From assembly GCA_031254315.1 (NCBI GenBank), contig JAIRUQ010000091.1, positions 1-64,000 of the forward strand: DNA of 64,000 nt, written 5' to 3'. This document shows positions 1-11,913 of this stretch, one piece after another; within the stretch, counting starts at the first letter, position 1; the number at the start of each line of letters is the position of its first letter. Source of the DNA: Treponema sp. GTDB taxonomy: Bacteria > Spirochaetota > Spirochaetia > Treponematales > Breznakiellaceae. The notes under the pieces are model-generated. The model was not told the origin of the DNA and ran no database searches. It worked only from the letters and a program-made list of their open reading frames with translations. The position numbers and the translations under genes were made by a program.

Positions 1-84
1 CAGGCTTCGGGTGCTGCCGTTCCTGTCGGTTTTTATAAAAACGCATTTCGTATGAAGCGCGTAACAAACTTTAGGAGAAGATAA
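1..84 (+). CDS. 3' end of an upstream CDS (possibly ribosomal protein L10 by synteny)
   Basis: Frame 1 open from base 1 to TAA at 82-84 ([27 protein letters not shown]), directly upstream of rplL; identity inferred only from usual rplJ-rplL order. Confidence 0.35.
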   Translation, partial: QASGAAVPVGFYKNAFRMKRVTNFRRR

Positions 85-85
85 T

Positions 86-475
86 ATGGCAGCCACAAAA
101 GAAGAAATTTTAGAAGCGATTGCGTCCATGACAGTTCTGGAAGTTTCCGAACTGGTTAAAATGATGGAAGAGAAATTCGGCGTTTCTGCCGCCGCTCCTG
201 TAGCGGTAGCGGCAGTTGGAGCCGCAGGCGGCGGAGCGGCGGCTCCCGCGTCTGAAGAGAAAACAGAGTTTACTGTTATTCTCAAAGCGTTTGACGAAGC
301 CAAAAAGATTGCCGTTATTAAAGAAGTCCGCGGCGTTACAGGTCTTGGTCTTAAAGAGGCAAAAGACCTTGTCGAAGGAGCGCCCAAACCGCTTAAGGAA
401 GGCGTTTCCAAGGACGAAGCAGGCAAAATCAAGGAGCTTGTTACCGCGGCAGGCGGTACTGTTGAGATACAGTAA
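86..475 (+). CDS. rplL: 50S ribosomal protein L7/L12
   Basis: Ala-rich hinge and conserved C-terminal domain ([39 protein letters not shown]); RBS aggagaag. Confidence 0.98.
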   Translation: MAATKEEILEAIASMTVLEVSELVKMMEEKFGVSAAAPVAVAAVGAAGGGAAAPASEEKTEFTVILKAFDEAKKIAVIKEVRGVTGLGLKEAKDLVEGAPKPLKEGVSKDEAGKIKELVTAAGGTVEIQ

Positions 476-509
476 GCGTTTTGCGAAGAACACAGTGAAG
501 TTTTCTCTT

Positions 510-544
510 GCATAACCGTAAAAATTGTGTTTTTGCGGTTATGC
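510..544 (+). terminator. rplL-rpoB intergenic hairpin 1 (attenuator/processing candidate)
   Basis: GCATAACCG...CGGTTATGC inverted repeat in the rplL-rpoB gap. Confidence 0.55.
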
Positions 545-547
545 GGC

Positions 548-580
548 GGCAGTTAAGGGGTAAAAACCGCCTTAACTGCC
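548..580 (+). terminator. rplL-rpoB intergenic hairpin 2 (attenuator/processing candidate)
   Basis: GGCAGTTAAGG...CCTTAACTGCC 11-bp perfect stem, no long U tract directly after. Confidence 0.55.
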
Positions 581-640
581 AATAATTATTGCTTAAATAG
601 TAAAGAATAGTGTATATTTAATGACAGGAAGGGGAGAACG

Positions 641-3600
641 ATGACCAAGATGAAGACGACCGACAAGCGCACATACATTGGAAGCGACATTCAGGATGTG
701 ATGGATCTGCCGGATCTTATCGATATTCAGATTAATTCCTATGAGCGGTTTTTACAAAGAGAAAGGGTAAACAAAGGCGAAAAGCCGGCGTTACAGGGAC
801 TTCAGGAGGTGTTTGAAACCACCTTCCCCATAAAAAGTCCCAATGAGGACATGAGGCTTGAATACGAATACTACTCCTTCGATGAAGATAATATAAGAGT
901 TACGGAACTTGAATGTAAGCAAAAAGGGCTTACATATTCGGTTCCTCTTAAAGCGCGCGTAAACTTGGCGTTTCAGCAGACAGGTGAAATCCGCCAGAAA
1001 GATATTTACATGGGCGACATTCCCCTAATGACAGAAAGGGGTACTTTCATAATCAACGGAGCTGAGAGGGTAGTAGTCTCTCAGATACACCGCTCTCCCG
1101 GCGTAATCTTCACCCACGAGAAGGGAATATTCTCATCACGCATTATTCCCTACAGGGGCAGTTGGCTTGAGTTTGAAGTCGATCAAAAGCGCGAATTAAT
1201 TTACGCGAAGGTTGATAGAAAGAAAAGAATTCTTGGAACGATTTTCCTTCGCGCTCTTGGATTTTCCAGCAGAGAAGAAATTATAAGCGCCTTCTATACA
1301 ACCGAAACTCTCAAGATCAAGGATGACCGTGAAACCAGAGAAAGTATTTCCGGCGTAGTTTTGGCGCAGTCTATTTTTATTAAAGACGAAACATCCCCCA
1401 AAGGAGAGGAAAAACTTCTTTATCGCGCAGGAGAGAAACTCCATACGCACAATGTTGATGAACTCTTAAAGAACGGCATTAAATCAATTTGTTATATTAA
1501 TTTTGAAGACAAAGATTCTCTCAATTCAACAATGCTTCTTAATTGTTTTGAACGTGAAGATATTAAATTTGTTAGAGAAGGATCGGGCGGCGAGCCGACA
1601 AAAGAAGACGCGTTAATCGCAGTTTATTCTGTGTTACAGCCGGGCGAGACTCTTACGGTCGATCAGGCGGAGAAAGACCTTTTAGGAATGTTCTTCTCTG
1701 ACCGCCGCTATGATCTTGGCAAAGTAGGACGCTACAAACTGAATAAAAAATTCAAACTCGATCTTCCTGTTAATAAATTTACTCTCGCAACTGATGACAT
1801 TATCGCCACCATGAAACATCTGATCAAAATTTATGTAGACGATGAATCTCTTGATGATATTGATCATCTTGGAAACAGGCGCATACGTTCTGTCGGCGAA
1901 TTGATGGCAAATCAAATGAAAACCGCTTTTAGCAGAATGGAGCGGATTGCCAAAGAGAGGATGAGCTTAAAAGAAACCGATACAATTAAGCCGCAGGAAT
2001 TAATTTCCATTAAGCCGATTGTCGCGTCTATCAAAGAATTTTTCGGGTCGAGTCAGCTTTCACAGTTTATGGATCAGGTAAATCCGCTTGCGGAGCTTAC
2101 ACACAAAAGAAGGCTTAACGCTCTTGGTCCCGGCGGTCTTTCACGCGACCGTGCAGGTTTTGAAGTGCGCGAAATTCATTACACCCATTACGGCAGAATG
2201 TGCCCCATTGAAACGCCGGAAGGACCGAACATCGGTCTTATTGTCTCGCTTGCGAATTACACCCGTGTCAATGAATACGGTTTTTTGGAAACGCCTTACA
2301 GAAAAGTACACAAGGGTATCGCGTCAAAGGATGTCGAGTACCTTTCAGCAATGGACGAAGATCGCCATTATATCGCGCAGGCTTCGGCGAAAATTAACAA
2401 CAACGGCTCGTTTGCTGACGCTCAGGTTTCCTGCCGCCATCAGGGCGATTATATAACACGAGCCCCCGAAGAAATTCAATACATGGACGTATCTCCCAAA
2501 CAGATAATTTCAGTTTCCGCTTCGCTTATTCCCTTCCTTGAACACGACGATGCTAACCGCGCGCTCATGGGTTCTAACATGCAACGTCAGGCAGTGCCGC
2601 TTGTTTTCCCGGAAACTCCGCGAGTAGGGACAGGAATGGAAGGAAAGTGCGCCTACGATTCAGGCGTACTTGTTAAAGCGAGAAGGGGCGGAACAGTTCT
2701 TCGCGTAACGTCCCAGGAAGTTATCGTAAAGCCTGATCGTGCGGGGTCCGTAAAACCCGCGGCTCAGGTAACGCTTGATGAAAACGGAAATGATGTTTAT
2801 CAGCTTGTAAAGTTTCAGAGGACAAATCAGGACACTTGTTACAACCAGCGTCCAATCGTAAAACTTGGAGAGAAAATAACTTCCGGTCAGGTAATCGCGG
2901 ATGGTCCTGCGACACAGAACGGCGAGCTCGCCCTTGGCAGAAATATTCTTGTAGGTTTTATGCCGTGGAACGGTTACAACTATGAAGACTCGATCCTTAT
3001 CTCTCAGCGTGTTGTAAAAGACGATATGTTTACTTCAATTCATATTAAAGAATTTATTGTTGAAATAAGAGAGACAAAACTTGGACCGGAAAAAATAACA
3101 CGCGACATTCCGAACACTTCCGAAAAAAGCCTTGATAATCTTGATAACGAAGGCATTATCCGTGTCGGCGCGAAAGTGCGCTCCGGCGACATTTTGGTTG
3201 GAAAAGTTACGCCAAAGAGCGAAACCGAAACTACGCCTGAGTTTAAACTTTTAAATTCAATCTTTGGCGAGAAGGCAAAAGAAGTGCGTGACACTTCTCT
3301 TAAAGTTCCGCACGGCATTGACGGCACTGTTATTGACATTCAGCGGCTTAAGCGGACAGAACATGACAGCTTAAGTCCCGGAGTTGATGAAGTGGTTAAG
3401 GTGTTAATCGCCACCAAGCGTAAACTTCGCGAAGGCGACAAAATGGCAGGACGACACGGCAACAAGGGCGTAGTCGCACGTATTCTCCCTGAAGAGGATA
3501 TGCCGTTCATGGAAGACGGAACGCCGCTTGATATTTGTCTTACGCCGCTCGGCGTTCCTTCCCGTATGAATATCGGTCAGCTCCTTGAAACTGAATTGGG

Positions 3601-4180
3601 CTGGGCAGGTTCAACGCTGGACGAATGGTATTCATCTCCTGTTTTTCAGTCCCCTTCGTCTGAGCAAATAGAAGAAAAATTGAAGGAAGCGGGACTGCCC
3701 ATAACCAGCAAGACTTTCTTGAAGGATGGCAGAACCGGCATTGAATTTGTAAATCCGATTTTCTGCGGAATAATTTACTTCCTTAAACTGCACCACCTTG
3801 TTGATGACAAGATGCACGCACGCTCTACAGGTCCCTACTCGCTTGTTACACAACAGCCGCTTGGCGGAAAAGCGCAGTTTGGCGGTCAGAGGTTAGGTGA
3901 AATGGAAGTGTGGGCGCTGGAAGCGTACGGGGCGGCAAATACATTGCAGGAACTTTTAACAATCAAATCGGACGATATGACCGGTCGTTCCAAGATTTAT
4001 GAAGCAATTGTAAAAGGCGAGCCTTCTACAACGGCGGGCATTCCCGAATCGTTTAACGTACTGGTTCAGGAATTGCGCGGTCTTGCGTTGGATATGTCGA
4101 TATTCGATGTAAAAGGAAAACAAATACCGCTTACCGAAAAAGATGAAGAATTGATAACCAAATCGGGAAGTAATTTCTAA
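641..4180 (+). CDS. rpoB: DNA-directed RNA polymerase subunit beta
   Basis: 1179 aa; rifampicin-region motif [51 protein letters not shown]. Confidence 0.99.
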   Translation: MTKMKTTDKRTYIGSDIQDVMDLPDLIDIQINSYERFLQRERVNKGEKPALQGLQEVFETTFPIKSPNEDMRLEYEYYSFDEDNIRVTELECKQKGLTYSVPLKARVNLAFQQTGEIRQKDIYMGDIPLMTERGTFIINGAERVVVSQIHRSPGVIFTHEKGIFSSRIIPYRGSWLEFEVDQKRELIYAKVDRKKRILGTIFLRALGFSSREEIISAFYTTETLKIKDDRETRESISGVVLAQSIFIKDETSPKGEEKLLYRAGEKLHTHNVDELLKNGIKSICYINFEDKDSLNSTMLLNCFEREDIKFVREGSGGEPTKEDALIAVYSVLQPGETLTVDQAEKDLLGMFFSDRRYDLGKVGRYKLNKKFKLDLPVNKFTLATDDIIATMKHLIKIYVDDESLDDIDHLGNRRIRSVGELMANQMKTAFSRMERIAKERMSLKETDTIKPQELISIKPIVASIKEFFGSSQLSQFMDQVNPLAELTHKRRLNALGPGGLSRDRAGFEVREIHYTHYGRMCPIETPEGPNIGLIVSLANYTRVNEYGFLETPYRKVHKGIASKDVEYLSAMDEDRHYIAQASAKINNNGSFADAQVSCRHQGDYITRAPEEIQYMDVSPKQIISVSASLIPFLEHDDANRALMGSNMQRQAVPLVFPETPRVGTGMEGKCAYDSGVLVKARRGGTVLRVTSQEVIVKPDRAGSVKPAAQVTLDENGNDVYQLVKFQRTNQDTCYNQRPIVKLGEKITSGQVIADGPATQNGELALGRNILVGFMPWNGYNYEDSILISQRVVKDDMFTSIHIKEFIVEIRETKLGPEKITRDIPNTSEKSLDNLDNEGIIRVGAKVRSGDILVGKVTPKSETETTPEFKLLNSIFGEKAKEVRDTSLKVPHGIDGTVIDIQRLKRTEHDSLSPGVDEVVKVLIATKRKLREGDKMAGRHGNKGVVARILPEEDMPFMEDGTPLDICLTPLGVPSRMNIGQLLETELGWAGSTLDEWYSSPVFQSPSSEQIEEKLKEAGLPITSKTFLKDGRTGIEFVNPIFCGIIYFLKLHHLVDDKMHARSTGPYSLVTQQPLGGKAQFGGQRLGEMEVWALEAYGAANTLQELLTIKSDDMTGRSKIYEAIVKGEPSTTAGIPESFNVLVQELRGLALDMSIFDVKGKQIPLTEKDEELITKSGSNF

Positions 4181-4192
4181 TAGGGGAAAAAG

Positions 4193-7100
4193 ATGCGGGA
4201 TATTCAGGATTTTGATTCGATAATGATACGGCTTGCCTCACCGGACATGATCCGGTCGTGGTCTTATGGCGAAGTAAAAAAACCGGAGACGATTAACTAC
4301 CGGACGCTTAGACCGGAGAAGGAAGGTCTTTTCTGCGAACGCATCTTTGGCACTACCAAAGAATGGGAATGTTACTGCGGAAAATTCAAATCGATCCGTT
4401 ATAAGGGAGTAATTTGCGACCGTTGCGGCGTTGAAGTTACACACTTTAAGGTTCGCCGTGAGAGGATGGGTCATATTGAATTAGCGGCTCCTGTGTCGCA
4501 CATTTGGTACTATCGCTCTGTCCCAAGCAGAATGGGACTTCTTCTCGATCTTCCCACAAGCCAATTAAGATCAGTTCTCTACTATGAAAAATATATTGTA
4601 ATGGATGGCGGCGATACCACCTTAAAGAAAGGTCAGCTTCTTTCTGAAGAAGAATTTTACGAAGCTCAGGAGCGTTACGGCGGCGGCTTTACCGCAGGCA
4701 TGGGCGCGGAAGCGATCAGCGTTCTTTTGGAAAACCTCGACCTTGATCAAATGGCGGCGGACTTGCGCCAGAAAATGATCGACAAAGGCGCGAAGACCGA
4801 CAAGCGTCTTCTTAAACGAATTGAAATCGTAGAAAATTTCCGTAATTCAAATAACAAACCTCAGTGGATGATCCTCAATGTGATCCCTGTAATTCCGCCT
4901 GAACTGCGCCCAATGGTTCAGCTTGACGGCGGACGTTTTGCGACAAGCGATCTTAACGATCTCTACCGCAGGGTGATTAACAGAAATAACCGTCTTAAAA
5001 GATTGCAGGCGCTTAACGCTCCTGACATCATTATCCGCAATGAAAAGCGTATGTTGCAGGAAGCGGTTGATGCGTTATTCGACAATTCAAAGAAAAAGAA
5101 AGTGGTAAAAGGTTCATCGAACAGACCGCTTAAATCAATCAGCGATATGCTCAAAGGAAAGCAGGGGCGTTTCCGCCAAAACCTTCTTGGAAAGCGTGTT
5201 GACTATTCGGGACGCTCTGTTATTACAGTCGGACCCGATCTTAGAATGTGGCAGTGCGGTATTCCCACAAAAATGGCGCTTGAGTTATTTAAGCCATTTA
5301 TAATGAAGAAACTTGTAGACAAAGATGTTGTTTTCAATATTAAAAAAGCAAAAATGCTTGTTGAACAGGAAACGCCTGAAGTTTTTGCGATTTTAGACGA
5401 AGTTGTAAAAGAGCATCCGGTGCTTCTTAACCGCGCGCCGACTCTGCACAGGCTTGGTATTCAGGCGTTTGAACCTGTGCTTGTTGAAGGAAAAGCGATT
5501 AAACTTCATCCGCTTGTCTGTCACGCTTTTAACGCTGACTTTGACGGCGACCAGATGGCAGTCCATGTTCCGCTAACGCAAGCGGCTCAAATGGAGTGCT
5601 GGACGCTGATGCTCTCCGCGAGAAATCTTCTTAATCCTGCTAACGGAAAGACAATTGTGTTTCCGTCTCAGGACATGGTTTTGGGCATCAACTTCCTTAC
5701 AAGAATAAAACCAAACGCGAAACGTCCCGGTTCGGAAAAAGCTGAAACAAGGGACAAGATACCGCATTATTCGTCTCCCGAAGAAGTTCTTATGGCGGTG
5801 GAAAGAAAATCTCTTGATTGGGAAGCCGCTATCCGCCTAAAACCGCCAAAACTTCCGCTGTGGGACAGAGTCGGCAATTTTACTGAGCCTGACAAGGACG
5901 GTACGATTGTTACTTCGGCGGGAAGGCTTGTTTTTAACGAGGAACTTCCTGAAGACCTTCCGTTTATCAATTATGAACTTAAAGACAAAGAGTTGCGCGC
6001 TCTTGTTGAGTATGTGTTCAAGGATAAAGGCTCATGGACAACTGTGCAGATGCTGGACGCTATTAAATCAACGGGTTACCGTTACTCGACAGTTTTTGGC
6101 GCTACTATCGGCGTAGACGATGTTGTCATTCCAAAAGAAAAAACGGATATGATCGACAAGGCAAACAAAGAAGTCGAGTCAATTCAGAAACAGTGGCGGC
6201 AAGGTCATATCACCAGCGAAGAGCGTTACAATCAGGTTGTTCAAGTTTGGACAAAAACAAATGATGCTCTTACCGTTAAAACAATGGAAACTCTCGAATC
6301 TGACAGAGACGGTTTTAACTCAATCTGGATGATGGCGAACTCAGGCGCGCGCGGAAGCCGTAACCAGATACGCCAGCTTGCAGGTATGCGCGGTCTTATG
6401 ACCAAACCTTCCGGCGACATTATCGAGTTGCCCATCCGTTCAAACTTTAAAGAAGGTCTTTCGGTTATTGAGTTCTTTATTTCAACTAACGGCGCGCGCA
6501 AAGGTCTTGCCGACACCGCTCTTAAAACAGCGGAAGCCGGTTATCTTACCCGCCGCCTTGTTGACATCGCGCAGGACATGGTTGTAAACGAGGATGATTG
6601 CGGAACCATTAACGGTATTTCCTATTCCGCTATTAAACAGGGAGAAGAAATTGTCGATCCGTTGAAAGATCGCTTAGTCGGCAGATTTACCCTTGAGCGC
6701 GTCAAGCATCCTATTACAGGCGAGCTTATTGTTGACGTGAACGAAGAAATTACAGAAGAAATCGCCGAAGCTATTGAAGCCTCGCAGGTTGAGACAGTGC
6801 GGATTAGAACGGTACTTACCTGTGAAGCGAAGTACGGCGTTTGCAGAAAATGTTACGGACGCAATCTTGCCACGAACCGCATTGTGGATATTGGAGAAGC
6901 GGTTGGAACAATCGCCGCCCAGTCTATCGGACAGCCGGGAACTCAGCTTACAATGCGTACCTTCCACATCGGCGGCGTTTCGACAAAGGTCAGCGAAGAA
7001 AGTCGCATAACGTTGAAATATCCTGTGTACATAAGAGATGTAATCGGAACTCACATAAAACTTGACAACGGTCATCTGCTCTTTACAAGGCGCGGTCATG

Positions 7101-8521
7101 CGGTTGTAAACAAGATAATGAAAGAGTTCAAACTTGAACGCAGTGATAAACTGCTCGCTGTGGACGGAAAGAGAGTTAACCGCGGCGATGTTATCATAAA
7201 ACGCGGCGGAGAGGAGATTGTTTCTCCTGAAATCGCGTACGCCCTTGTTCTGAAAAATAATGACACGGAGAGCCTGTATCTTATCGGGCAGGAGCAAAAA
7301 ATTGAAATCAGAAACGGCTCTGATTTTAATGTGCAAAAAGGTTCTGTTGTCGAAACCGGCGAACCTATTGCGTCATTTGATCCGTTCTCCGACCCGATTA
7401 TCGCAGAGGCAAGTGGAACAGTTAAGTACGAAGACATTATTCTTGGTTCAACGCTTAAAGAAGAAATGGACGAAGACACCGGAAATGTTGAAAAGCGCAT
7501 ATCAGAGTATCAGCAAGAAAGCAAACAGCCGCGTATATTCATTGTTGATGACAATGAAAACGAGGTTGCCTCTTACTTCCTCCCATCAGGAGCGTATATA
7601 CAGGTTGATGAAGGGGAAAAAATCCGCGCGGGTCGTACAATCGCAAAGACATTAAAAGAATCCGCAAAAGCGATGGACATCACTTCCGGTCTTCCGCGCG
7701 TCAGCGAACTTTTTGAAGCGCGCAAGCCAAAAAGTCCTGCGGTTCTCGCGCAAGTTTCCGGTACTGTTTATTTCCGCGGCATTGCTAAAGGTAAGCGTAA
7801 AGTTGCCGTAGTAGACGATTTCGGCAGAGAGTTTACGCATCTTATTCCAACGAGTAAACGGCTTTTGGTACGCGACGGTGATACGGTAGAATCAGGCGAA
7901 CTGCTCTGTATGGGCGCTATAAATCCGCATGATTTCCTTTACATATTGGGCGAAGGAAAATTACAGCGTTATCTTATGGATGAAATCCAAAACGTTTACC
8001 GTCTGCAGGGCGTTTCGATAAATGACAAACATATCGGTGTAATTATACGGCAGATGATGCGCAAAGTAGAAATCCGTTTTGTAGGCGACACCAAGTTTAT
8101 CTACGGTTCGTCTGTTGACAAGTACCGTTTCCATGAAGAAAACGCCCGTGTAATTGCCGAAGGCGGACAGCCCGCTATCGCTCAGCCAATGTTTCAGGGA
8201 ATTACCAAAGCGTCTCTCAATATCGATTCGTTCCTTTCAGCGGCGAGCTTTCAGGAGACAACGAGAGTTCTTACAAACGCGGCGATTGCCGGTTCAACAG
8301 ATTATCTGCGCGGCTTAAAAGAAAACATTATAATCGGTCATCCAATTCCTGCAGGTACAGGCATGAAGCGTTACCGCAACATCAAACTCTTTGATGATGA
8401 GAGTCAGGACTTGGACGAGTATATGCAGGAAATCCTTGAAAAGCGCAAACAGGAAGCAATGGCGGCTAATGTTGAAGTTGCTCAAGAAGACTACACCACA
8501 GTTGAAGAAACCGACGACTAA
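4193..8521 (+). CDS. rpoC: DNA-directed RNA polymerase subunit beta'
   Basis: 1442 aa; [12 protein letters not shown] active-site motif, zinc-binding CYCGKF...CDRCGVE. Confidence 0.99.
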   Translation: MRDIQDFDSIMIRLASPDMIRSWSYGEVKKPETINYRTLRPEKEGLFCERIFGTTKEWECYCGKFKSIRYKGVICDRCGVEVTHFKVRRERMGHIELAAPVSHIWYYRSVPSRMGLLLDLPTSQLRSVLYYEKYIVMDGGDTTLKKGQLLSEEEFYEAQERYGGGFTAGMGAEAISVLLENLDLDQMAADLRQKMIDKGAKTDKRLLKRIEIVENFRNSNNKPQWMILNVIPVIPPELRPMVQLDGGRFATSDLNDLYRRVINRNNRLKRLQALNAPDIIIRNEKRMLQEAVDALFDNSKKKKVVKGSSNRPLKSISDMLKGKQGRFRQNLLGKRVDYSGRSVITVGPDLRMWQCGIPTKMALELFKPFIMKKLVDKDVVFNIKKAKMLVEQETPEVFAILDEVVKEHPVLLNRAPTLHRLGIQAFEPVLVEGKAIKLHPLVCHAFNADFDGDQMAVHVPLTQAAQMECWTLMLSARNLLNPANGKTIVFPSQDMVLGINFLTRIKPNAKRPGSEKAETRDKIPHYSSPEEVLMAVERKSLDWEAAIRLKPPKLPLWDRVGNFTEPDKDGTIVTSAGRLVFNEELPEDLPFINYELKDKELRALVEYVFKDKGSWTTVQMLDAIKSTGYRYSTVFGATIGVDDVVIPKEKTDMIDKANKEVESIQKQWRQGHITSEERYNQVVQVWTKTNDALTVKTMETLESDRDGFNSIWMMANSGARGSRNQIRQLAGMRGLMTKPSGDIIELPIRSNFKEGLSVIEFFISTNGARKGLADTALKTAEAGYLTRRLVDIAQDMVVNEDDCGTINGISYSAIKQGEEIVDPLKDRLVGRFTLERVKHPITGELIVDVNEEITEEIAEAIEASQVETVRIRTVLTCEAKYGVCRKCYGRNLATNRIVDIGEAVGTIAAQSIGQPGTQLTMRTFHIGGVSTKVSEESRITLKYPVYIRDVIGTHIKLDNGHLLFTRRGHAVVNKIMKEFKLERSDKLLAVDGKRVNRGDVIIKRGGEEIVSPEIAYALVLKNNDTESLYLIGQEQKIEIRNGSDFNVQKGSVVETGEPIASFDPFSDPIIAEASGTVKYEDIILGSTLKEEMDEDTGNVEKRISEYQQESKQPRIFIVDDNENEVASYFLPSGAYIQVDEGEKIRAGRTIAKTLKESAKAMDITSGLPRVSELFEARKPKSPAVLAQVSGTVYFRGIAKGKRKVAVVDDFGREFTHLIPTSKRLLVRDGDTVESGELLCMGAINPHDFLYILGEGKLQRYLMDEIQNVYRLQGVSINDKHIGVIIRQMMRKVEIRFVGDTKFIYGSSVDKYRFHEENARVIAEGGQPAIAQPMFQGITKASLNIDSFLSAASFQETTRVLTNAAIAGSTDYLRGLKENIIIGHPIPAGTGMKRYRNIKLFDDESQDLDEYMQEILEKRKQEAMAANVEVAQEDYTTVEETDD

Positions 8522-8576
8522 GGAGTAGGTGGGCTATTAAAGAGATAATATAATTGATCTAACTTTGGAGGTCTTT

Positions 8577-9062
8577 ATGAAAAAGATTGCTTTTTTTGTA
8601 ATTATTGTCAATATAGGTCTTTTATCTATTTCTTCATGTGCGACGAACTCAGGTAGCAATCCACTTGTTACAGGACTGTCTACCCATTATATAGAATTTA
8701 TGGGTTTATCAAAATTGGAACTTGAGAAAATAATAAATTCTGAACCTATTCGTGTTGTTGATGAAATGAATACTTATCAAATAAACCCGGGAAACAATGA
8801 TGCAACAAATGCTATTACATTTTTTATTGATCCTATAAAAGGCGTATATAGAATTGTTACTATGCATGAGTACAGTAATATATGGATAAGAGATAAATTA
8901 AATGAATATACAAGAGTCTTTGGAGAACCGGTTATTAGAGATGGTAATTACGCTTTCATAGCAAAAGAGAATGAAAATAATGCAATAATTGTTTTTGTTA
9001 CTTCCGGTATATTTGCAGACAAACAATATGGTATAATTGGTACAATGGTATTAGAATACTAG
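8577..9062 (+). CDS. Hypothetical lipoprotein
   Basis: MKKIAFFVIIVNIGLLSISSC lipobox; RBS ggagg upstream of ATG 8577. Confidence 0.7.
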   Translation: MKKIAFFVIIVNIGLLSISSCATNSGSNPLVTGLSTHYIEFMGLSKLELEKIINSEPIRVVDEMNTYQINPGNNDATNAITFFIDPIKGVYRIVTMHEYSNIWIRDKLNEYTRVFGEPVIRDGNYAFIAKENENNAIIVFVTSGIFADKQYGIIGTMVLEY

Positions 9063-9240
9063 ATAATTATTTAATGGTATATTTATGTCGCCTTGAAGTC
9101 GGCTAGGGTTACTCATGGCTAGATCAGTCGCTACGCTTACTCTCCCGCAACGCCTTATTATCTGCACTAAACTTAGTTTACAGTCAGAGAGTTATATACC
9201 ATTTTCGTGCTGAATATGGTGAAGATAATGAAAAAGACAG

Positions 9241-9658
9241 TTGACAATGTACCATAAACATGATACATTATTTTATATGGACGGAAATTCCTGTGTCATT
9301 TATATTGGGGCAGTATATACGCTGGAATGGTATTATGACAAAAATGGAAATAGTGGCGGATATGATTATTTTTTGAAGGCAACTCGGCAACAGAAGCGTA
9401 AATTTTTAGTTTTGGCTAAAAAGAATGAGCGATTTTGGGAAAATATTTGACAAGACAAAATTCAGGAATGAAGGGGATGGTATATTCGCATTTAAGCCCC
9501 AGCCTGACAGGTATTTGTCTTTTTTCACTGATGATAAAAAAGTAATTGTTACAAATGGGTTTGTAAAAAAGACGGACAAATTGCCCAGATCAGAAAAAGA
9601 TTTGGCTGTAAGATTAAGGCAGGACTATTTTGAAAGAAAACAAGGAGGCAGAGGCTAA
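9241..9658 (+). pseudogene. HigB/phage Gp49-like (RelE superfamily) toxin, split into two overlapping ORFs by a +1 frame change
   Basis: ORF 9241-9450 and ORF 9425-9658 read together as one HigB/Gp49-like protein (..ATRQQKRKFLVLAKK / MSDFGKIFDKTKFRNEGDGIFAFKPQ..FVKKTDKLPRSEKDLAVRLRQDYFER). Removing one A from AAAAAG at ~9419-9424 would join them. Confidence 0.6.
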
Positions 9659-9927
9659 TGGAAACGACATTTGACAAATTTATAACCAATGACCCCAAAG
9701 AAAAGGAATTGTTCAACAAGGAATACAACGATTTTCTTTTATCGGAATTTGTTCTGGAAAAAATGGAAGAGGATAATGTTTCTGTAAGGATGCTGGCAAA
9801 AAAGGCCGGGGTTTCACCAACAGTTATACAAAAAATACGAAGCAAAAATGCGGAAAGAATAAATTACAGGACATTCTCCAATGTATTAAATTCATTGGGG
9901 TATAGGATAAATATTGAAAAAATATAA
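9658..9927 (+). CDS. HTH (XRE/HigA-type) antitoxin
   Basis: VSVRMLAKKAGVSPTVIQKIRSKNAERINYRTFSNVLNSLGYRI helix-turn-helix; start overlaps toxin stop (taATG). Confidence 0.8.
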   Translation: METTFDKFITNDPKEKELFNKEYNDFLLSEFVLEKMEEDNVSVRMLAKKAGVSPTVIQKIRSKNAERINYRTFSNVLNSLGYRINIEKI

Positions 9928-10034
9928 AAAGAAAAATTTGTGGAAAAGCACGAAAACGGCATAACAGGGCGGTATATTTACTCAGCCAGTAGGCGGCTAG
10001 GCTGGATGTTATGTACAGCAGGAATATAATTTAT

Positions 10035-10841
10035 ATGAGAATAAAATATATATTTTGTTTATTTTTTGTTACAACTCTCAATAATGCTTATGCTGAAACA
10101 TTTGACGAATATATTGATCGTGCGATAATGTATTTGCGTGAGGATAGGTACCATGAAGCACTCGCACCCATCAATGAGGCGATACGGCTAAATCCCAATA
10201 GCGCACGGGCATATTGGTACATGGGGATTATTTATTTTCATTTTGATGATGTGAATGCATCATTGGAATATCTTCATCATGCGGTTGAACTGGAAAGCGA
10301 CTATGCTGATGCATATATTACACTGGGCAATGTTTACGCCCATATCAGAGAGTATGGCAGGGCACTTGAAAATTTCAATTTGGCAATATACCATGACCCT
10401 GAAGATGACTGGTATTATGCTTCCAGGGCTTATCTCTTTGGAGTTATGGAAGATTATGAAAGGGCAATACTTGATTATAGCGAGGCAATACGGCTTAATA
10501 GTGAAAGTGCCGAATACTTTAACAATAGAGGGTTATTATATTTTGCACTGAAACGAGACAATGAAGCGCTGGCTGATTATAACAGAGCTATACAAATAGA
10601 TACTAATGATTTCGCTTTACATTTTAATAGGGCGGCTCCTCTCATCAATTTAGGAAGATACCATGAAGCATTAATAGATATTAACATTGCGATATTGCTA
10701 AATCCTCACCATAGACAGGCATACCAACTTCGCGCAAATGTTTTCCAACAGCTTGCGAGGACGACTGAAAATTTCCGGCAACAGAATGATTTTCTACAGT
10801 GGGCGCAAGAGGATTTAAGAACCGCGGCAACTCTGGAATAG
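10035..10841 (+). CDS. TPR repeat protein with signal peptide
   Basis: Repeated AxxxxNxAIxLxPxxAxAYxxxG units; MRIKYIFCLFFVTTLNNAYA signal peptide. Confidence 0.85.
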   Translation: MRIKYIFCLFFVTTLNNAYAETFDEYIDRAIMYLREDRYHEALAPINEAIRLNPNSARAYWYMGIIYFHFDDVNASLEYLHHAVELESDYADAYITLGNVYAHIREYGRALENFNLAIYHDPEDDWYYASRAYLFGVMEDYERAILDYSEAIRLNSESAEYFNNRGLLYFALKRDNEALADYNRAIQIDTNDFALHFNRAAPLINLGRYHEALIDINIAILLNPHHRQAYQLRANVFQQLARTTENFRQQNDFLQWAQEDLRTAATLE

Positions 10842-10870
10842 GCGTTATTTTAAAGACTCAGATAGAGTTC

Positions 10871-11710
10871 TCAGGGGTTAGCTTCTATAATAATTACTAC
10901 TAATTCAGGAGGGTTAAATATTCGGGGAAGTCTTGGATTGATTGAAAGTCCCCTGCTTATAATGTGTGTCAAATTTTCATGTGTATAAAGTCCGCCGGCA
11001 TATTTGGGAAAAAAACCCTGATTGGGCGCAAATAATCCGTTAATAAAGAGGAATCTGACTTGCCCTCCATGCGTATGTCCTGATAAAACTAAATCAAATG
11101 AAAATCTTTTATAATTTTCGATCAATTCAGGACGATGCGCTATTAGTATTTTAAATAACTGTATTTCATCTAACTCCCTGAATGCGTTTTCCATACTGTC
11201 ATTTTGATTATAAGTCGTCTCATAAAATCTTTTATCCGGGTCTTCTATTCCGGCAATAATTATTTCATTATTATTTATCTCAATTATTGTATAACTGTCC
11301 GATAAAATAGTTACTTCATAAAGCGCAAGCTCGTCCATTATTGCCTGTATATTATTACTCCAATATTCATGATTTCCCGTAACATAATAAATAGGAGCGA
11401 TACCGGAAATTCCCGCCAATAGCAACTGAGTTCCGGTCATTGGAACTTCATCATCAAAAATATCGCCGGATAATACTATTAAATCGGGATTAATGTTCTT
11501 TATTTTATCAATCAGTATAGTTTGATCTTTTCCGTGAATTGTGCTGTGCAGATCGGAGATTAAAACAATTTTTATACTGCTTTGAGCATTTAATAATGGG
11601 GTCTCTATATTATAGGTTTGTGTAGATATTGAATTACATGAGGCTATTATAGAAACGAAAACAACTATTAACAGAACAGACATTATAAATTGTGTTTTTG
11701 ATATTTTCAT
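10871..11710 (-). CDS. Metallophosphoesterase (YaeI/YkuE-type), membrane/lipoprotein anchored
   Basis: LISDLHS, LSGDIFDD, GNHEYW, LSGHTHGGQ calcineurin-like motifs. Confidence 0.9.
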   Translation of the reverse strand: MKISKTQFIMSVLLIVVFVSIIASCNSISTQTYNIETPLLNAQSSIKIVLISDLHSTIHGKDQTILIDKIKNINPDLIVLSGDIFDDEVPMTGTQLLLAGISGIAPIYYVTGNHEYWSNNIQAIMDELALYEVTILSDSYTIIEINNNEIIIAGIEDPDKRFYETTYNQNDSMENAFRELDEIQLFKILIAHRPELIENYKRFSFDLVLSGHTHGGQVRFLFINGLFAPNQGFFPKYAGGLYTHENLTHIISRGLSINPRLPRIFNPPELVVIIIEANP

Positions 11711-11913
11711 ACGTTTATTATTATATCGGCTTACAGAATGGTGTCAACTGGCTATGCCGTTGAGACTGGCGGCATGTATACAACCAGAGCACTTTTGACG
11801 GCTACTCTCCAACCGCTGTCTTTGAAGAATAATAGCTCATCCTCCGTAATATTGCCTTAATAATAGCAATGCGCTCTCTTGTTTTTTATTTATAAAATTA
11901 TTAAATTGAGTAT

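Noticed and set aside
2088-2456. 122-aa alternate-frame ORF inside rpoB
   Set aside because: Overlaps conserved rifampicin region in another frame; no support.
6674-7336. 220-aa minus-strand ORF inside rpoC
   Set aside because: Antisense to a highly conserved essential gene, no recognisable domain; shadow ORF.
11747-11800. ATGCCG...CGGCAT inverted repeat upstream of the MFS gene
   Set aside because: Only a 6-bp stem with a long loop; too weak to call a regulatory element.
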